Source of the DNA: Herpetospermum pedunculosum
Lineage: Eukaryota; Streptophyta; Magnoliopsida; Cucurbitales; Cucurbitaceae
Direction of reading: 5' to 3'
Assembly: GCA_028017165.1 (NCBI GenBank)
Contig: CM051528.1
Location: 21,890,302 to 21,954,301 of the forward strand
DNA length: 64,000 bases
This document shows positions 59,988 to 64,000 of this stretch, piece after piece. The number at the start of each line of letters is the position of its first letter. Positions within the stretch are counted from its first letter, which is position 1. The notes beneath the pieces were generated by a model, which made no database searches, was not told the DNA's origin, and saw only the letters and a list, made by a program, of their open reading frames with translations. The position numbers were made by a program, and so were the translations under genes.

Positions 59988-61488
59988 GTGTTAAACACTA
60001 AGAGAGATAAAGGGCATGAAAGAGGTTTCCAAGCTGTCCAAGGGAGAAATTCAAAAGATCATATTCATAAAGTTGATCACAACTTGGGAAGCATGAAGCC
60101 TAAACTTCCTAAATTCTATGGAAGTACAAATCCGAAGGAGTACATTCAGTGGGAAAGACAAGTTAATCATGTCTTTGATTGTTGCACTTTAGGTGAGGAT
60201 AAAAGGTGAAACTCATTGTTTCTCATCTTAGAGATTATGTCATTACTTGGTGGGATCAATTGTTTTCAAAAATGATGAACCTTAAACATCCAATAGAGTC
60301 CTGGAATGTTCTTAAGCATCTAATGCGGGAGCACTTCGTTCCTAAGCTTTTTCATAATTTACGAACTTTGAGACAAGGGAGCAAAAGTGTGAAGGCTTAC
60401 TATATAGAGATGTTATCGTGAATCGATTCTTAAGAGGACTTAATAAGGAGATTGTCGCTCGACTTGATCTTCAGCCTTATGAGGATTTAGAAGGGATGGT
60501 GCGAATATCGATGAAGATTGAAAAACATCTCCAAAGAAAGCCTACAAGGTACACTAAACCTAAACACATTTCCAATATTCATTCTTCTTTGGAAAATGTT
60601 ACACCTACTGAAATTAAGTCTATTTTTGAGGTAGAAAGTGATAAAATTATAGATGTCATAATTTGTGATTTGGTGTCAATGCATACTAACAATAATAGTA
60701 GGCAATTAGATTGCAAGGACTTGTTTGGTTCTAATACTTCTGCTACTGTAATACCTTCTCTTAAAGAAGTACATGTTGATGTGTGTGAGTTAGGAAAACA
60801 GGCGCAAAAGGCCGAGACAAAAGCATGTGCATTCATTGATAAAGAATCTTGTGAGAAAATGAGTGAGAGAGAAAAGCATGAGATTAGTTTATGGCCTAAA
60901 GAGAACAATGAGAGAAAAGCCAAAAATGTGAGCTTGTGTGAAAGAGCTTGTAATGTTCAATCTGTTTTGTTTTATAAACAAAGCATTCTTAATCTATTAT
61001 ACAAAGGAACTTGTTTTCTAACGAGTGAGCTTAAACCATGTTTCTCTAGTGTTTCGTTTGAGTTCTTACAGGAAGCCAAATCACTCATTGAAATATTTGA
61101 TTCAAAGATTGATTCTAAAGTCCACAGTTGCAACAAGCACATGTACAACAATGCCAAAGCATTTATTGAGAGGAAAAACTCCAAATTTGCTTCTAAATTC
61201 ATCCATGGCAACAAGCATAAGGTGTTTAAACCGAGTGATGGGGTTTGGAGACACTTTTGGAAGGATCGATTTTATTTTCATAAGAAATCCAAGTGGAGTT
61301 CAAAAAGCAATTTACCAATGGCATCTCATGATTACATGATGTATCTACAGGGCGAGACAAATGTCAATTACATTTTCAATGTCGCTGACCTACGTCCATT
61401 TGATGTCGGAGATCATTTGGATTCGAGGACGAATCCTCTTGAAGAAGGGGAGGATGATACGAACCGGGGCGTCTCAATCATGCCTTAG
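59988..61488 (+). pseudogene. Gag fused to a pol linker and integrase tail, element B
   Basis: This is a relict polyprotein in three frames. The first (59988-60209) has the gag start of gypsy elements (KLPKFYGSTNPKEYIQWERQ). The second (60206-60421) continues it (YVITWWDQLF, VLKHLMREHFVPK), and the third (60418-61488, 356 codons) begins with RFLRGLNKEIVARLDLQ. Within the third frame, around 60935-61075, is the linker that precedes reverse transcriptase in related pols (SLCERACNVQSVLFYKQ, then a stretch ending FEFLQE). Directly after comes the end of integrase (AFIERKNSKFASK, about 61155), then FNVADLRPFDVGD and SRTNPLEEGEDD. Protease, RT, RNase H and the integrase core are absent. The third frame runs into the 3' LTR and stops at 61486-61488. 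This resembles gag-only non-autonomous elements (TR-GAG type), but here it formed by internal deletion. Confidence 0.8.
61419..61454 (+). promoter_or_regulatory. Hairpin plus polypurine tract of element B
   Basis: A perfect 7-bp stem, GGATTCG (61419-61425) with CGAATCC (61430-61436), around the loop AGGA. The 18 bases to the LTR are TCTTGAAGAAGGGGAGGA, the PPT. The hairpin lies within the last codons of the pol relict (DSRTNP). Confidence 0.85.
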
Positions 61489-62079
61489 CTACTTCATGAC
61501 CGGTTATGGAAATCTCATTAGATTTAATGTTTTATTTTTCTAGATTATAAACTTTGTATTTATGTTGTTTTCATATCATAGGTTCTATTTTATTAGTGGA
61601 TATTAAGACATTAATGCATTTTAGAGTTTGTTAGTTGAATTAGTGGATGTAAGTACAAGAGTTAGTGGCTAAAATTACTCTTGTTAGTGGGGGAGTTAGT
61701 GACTAGAATTTCCAAGGGCTATATATACCTCTTATAGAGTCTTTGTAAAGGGAACGACAATTATCATCAATTTGAATTAAAGTGAGTTTATCCTTTAAGC
61801 TTTGGTTGAGAGGTAATTCTTCCAACTTTTGCAATTTCTTGTGTTTAGATATTGCATGCTAGAATCATTCAAGTGGTGTTGATCATACCTCTTGTGGAGT
61901 GGTTCGAATCACGAGTTTAGAAACAAGTTTCTTACTCTTGATCTTGATCGTCAAGGTAATCCGTTCTACACTTTTCCTTGGGTTGATTGCAATAGCGTTT
62001 TTGGGGTTTTAGGGTTTGAGATCTAAAGGTTTTGTTCTTCATCAAGGTTGTTAGATCCACTCATGGGAGTTTCTTAACA
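61455..62079 (+). mobile_element. 3' LTR of element B
   Basis: 625 bases, TGATACGAACC...TTTCTTAACA, uninterrupted. It therefore shows what the 5' LTR looked like before element C inserted (GCAATTTCTTGTGTTTAG at the site). It is followed by CACAT (62080-62084), B's target-site duplication. Confidence 0.93.
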
Positions 62080-62367
62080 CACATTTACAAGGTTTACTAA
62101 GTTGTTAGTAAATACTTGACCAAAAGTAGCGATAACTAAAGTGCTATAGGAATAAGAGTTATTCCGGTATTAGTTTTTAGTCAAAAATGTCTTGGTTCGG
62201 TGAAGAAGTGATTGACTGCCCCTCGGTAGCAGTTGCTCTGACTCACTGAAATATCGTTGCAAAAATAATAATGAGTTTATAGGTACTTTATTGCTTTTGC
62301 TAAAACTTGATTGGATGCATGAAATGGGTAAAAACTAATTCACTGATAGAATTTGTTCTTTTTCAGC
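62080..62367 (+). mobile_element. Untranslated leader of copia element A, second part
   Basis: Continuation of 17046-18802 after element B. No coding. A pyrimidine-rich TTTTTCAG just before the gag start could be a splice acceptor. Confidence 0.7.
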
Positions 62368-63704
62368 ATGTCAAGCTCTGTTATTCAATTACTAGCCTCC
62401 GGTAAATTAAACGACGATAACTACGCGACCTGGAAGTCGAACTTGAATACGATTCTCGTTATCGATGATCTAAGGTTCGTCTTAACGGAGGAATGTCCTC
62501 CCCCTCCTAGCTTGTCTGTAACCCGAATTGTTCGGGATGCATTTGGCAAGTGGACTAGGGCTAATTATATGGCATGGGTCCACGTCTTGGCCAGCATATC
62601 TGATGTGCTAGCTAAGAAACATGAGGTGATGATCACCGTTAAAGAGATCATGGATTCATTACAGGCGATGTTTGGACAACCGTCCTCATCGGTCTGTCAT
62701 GATACCCTCAAGTACCTTACGGAGAGGAAAACTGAGAAGGAAAAACAAGGTAAATATGATTTACTTGTTGTTGAAACATGTTTAGTGGAACATGATAGTT
62801 CCACCTGTATACTAGATTCAGAAGCCACTAACCATGTGTGATCTTTTTTTTTCAGGAAACTAGTTCCTGGAAGCTGCTTGCTGATGGTGAGATAACTCTC
62901 AGGGTTGAAACAAGAGAGGTTGTCTCGGCCAAAGCTATGGGAGCGGTGAAGTTGTTGTTTAGAGATAGGTTCATTTTACTTGAAAATGTACTCCTGGTTC
63001 CTGGTTTTAAAAGAAACCTTGTATTTATCTATTGTTTGCTTGAACATATGTATAAAGTATCTTTTGATGTTAATGAAGTGTTCATTAGCAAAAGAGGTGT
63101 ACAAATATGTTCTGCAAAACTTGAAAACAACTTATACGTGTTAAGACCAACAGAGGCGAAAGCTATTTTGAACACCGAGATGTTTAAAACAGCTGAGACT
63201 CAAAATAAAAGGCAGAAGTTTTCTTCAAGTACCTATCTTTGGAACTTGAGACTATGCCACATTAATCTCAATAGGATTGAGAGATTGGTTAAGAGTGGCC
63301 TCCTAAATCAGTTAGAGGACAACTCCTTACCACCATGTGAGTCTTGTCTTGAGGGAAATATGACCAAACGACTTTTTTCTGAAAAATGTTATAGGGCCAA
63401 AGAACCCTTGGAACTCGTGCATTCGGATCTCTGTGGTCCTATGAATGTCAAAGAACGAGGAGGGTATGAATACTTCATCGGTTTCATCGATGATTATTCT
63501 AGGTACGGCTATCTTTACCTAATGCATCATAAGTCCAAAGCCCTTGAAAAGTTCAAGGTGTATAAGGCAGAGGTTGAGAACACATTAGGTAAGACAATTA
63601 GAACACTTCGATCAGATCGAGGTGGAAAGTATATGGATTTGAGATTCCAGGACCATATGATAGAACATGGAAGAAAATATTGCTATCAAATCTTATGGTT
63701 TTGA
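62368..63704 (+). pseudogene. Gag, protease and integrase remnants of copia element A
   Basis: The start ATG is at 62368 (SSVIQLLASGKLNDDNYATWK), typical of copia Gag. Gag runs only to about residue 130 (LTERKTEKEKQGK) and then passes directly into the protease region (VETCLVEHD, then ILDSEATNHV). The nucleic-acid-binding knuckle is gone, and the protease DSGA motif reads DSEA. A TGA at 62839 follows. The next frame (62838-63704) gives the end of protease, the integrase HHCC region (WNLRLCHINLNRIERL, then CESCLEGNMTKRL), the catalytic VHSDLCGPM (about 63418) and RTLRSDRGGKYMD (about 63603). It breaks off after MIEHG at about 63671, where a second large deletion joins reverse transcriptase. 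The element cannot move by itself. Confidence 0.88.
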
Positions 63705-64000
63705 AGAAAATATTAACGAACCTTGTGTCTACAAGAAAATAGTCAATACTGTTGTAGCTTTCTTAGTCTTGTACGTAGACGATATCCTACTCATTGAGAA
63801 TGATATAGAATTCCTAAATGATGTTATTCAATGGCTAGTGACTCAATTCCAAATGAAAGATTTGGGAGAAGCTTAGGTTGTTCTGGGGATTCAGATCGTA
63901 AGGAATCGAAAGAACAAAACGTTAGCACTGTCTCAAGCATTTTATATCGACAAGATGTTGGTACGATATTCGATGCAAAATTCCAAGAAGGGTTTGTTAC
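63672..64000 (+). pseudogene. Reverse transcriptase remnant of copia element A (runs off the window)
   Basis: Joined to the integrase core without the integrase C-terminus and without the first half of RT. It reads AIKSYGFEENINEPCVYKKI, then the catalytic YVDDILLI (about 63772) and TQFQMKDLGEA, with a stop at 63874. It then continues IQIVRNRKNKTLALSQAFYI and KML towards the right edge. In intact copia elements roughly 400 residues separate these two parts (estimate from family knowledge). RNase H and the 3' LTR should follow beyond 64000. Confidence 0.85.

Larger units (their letters stand above)
18803..62079 (+). mobile_element. Element B: gypsy relict (LTR - gag/integrase tail - LTR), host of the nest
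   Basis: Two LTRs begin TGATACGAACCGGGG (18803 and 61455) and end TTTCTTAACA (59600 and 62079). The element is flanked by CACAT at 18798-18802 and again at 62080-62084, a perfect 5-bp target-site duplication in the leader of copia A. Its 5' LTR is split by element C (19225-59358). Without C it is about 3.1 kb, far too short for a full gypsy element. Its interior (59601-61454) keeps gag, a linker and the end of pol, so it would have depended on proteins from another element. Confidence 0.93.

Overview
This window is plant nuclear DNA, almost certainly from a dicot, and it consists of LTR retrotransposons inserted into one another. I found no host gene, tRNA, rRNA or CRISPR array. Plant origin follows from the element families: Athila and Tat/Ogre-like Ty3/gypsy elements with a TGGCGCCGCTGCCGGGGA primer-binding site, a Tekay/Del-type chromovirus with a C-terminal chromodomain, and copia elements primed by initiator tRNA-Met (TGGTATCAGAG). 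A cucurbit would fit the style of these LTRs, but that is a guess.

Layout, left to right. (1) 1-1520: 3' end and LTR of a gypsy element (called T). (2) About 1535-11891: 5' part of an Ogre/Tat-like element on the minus strand, with a minisatellite-rich leader, a PBS at 6964-6977 and a roughly 3.2 kb LTR. This LTR is split by a minus-strand Athila-type solo LTR at 9614-11326. (3) 11892-14162: a decayed copia pol that the Ogre-like element interrupts, then a short LTR and PBS. (4) 14249-14816: an unrelated LTR-like block. (5) 15207-64000: a large copia element A, whose 3' end lies outside the window, carrying a deep nest.

The nest was resolved base by base from target-site duplications (TSDs). 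Copia A contains element B (18803-62079, TSD CACAT), a gypsy relict that keeps gag, a pre-RT pol linker and the integrase tail. B's 5' LTR contains Athila element C (19225-59358, TSD ATTGT). C's gag contains Athila element D (21634-47306, TSD ATTGT). D's 3' LTR contains Tekay-type element E (34333-46831, TSD GAGAT/GTGAT). A second copy of D's LTR sits alone in C's ORF2 (53805-55497, TSD GCAGT). D also carries a 682-bp duplicate of C's LTR tail, PBS and gag start (32403-33084) just before its 3' LTR, best explained by a tandem duplication followed by LTR-LTR recombination.

How the parts work together: in each element the LTR supplies promoter and polyadenylation signals, the PBS and polypurine tract (PPT) prime the two DNA strands, gag makes the particle and pol makes protease, reverse transcriptase, RNase H and integrase. 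All the polyproteins are broken here. E is closest to intact (one stop codon), and D has one frameshift and two stops. Only the accessory ORF2 of D (600 aa) is fully open.

The most interesting signals are structural. A hairpin with a conserved AGGA/GGGA loop but different stems lies 15-18 nt before the 3' LTR in all four gypsy lineages whose 3' ends are visible (T, B, C, E). A three-hairpin block is the most conserved part of the Athila LTRs. Palindromic words lie upstream of the LTR TATA boxes and recur inside the coding regions. E's 5' LTR carries a 1.6-kb unit three times, ending 2 nt inside the PBS.
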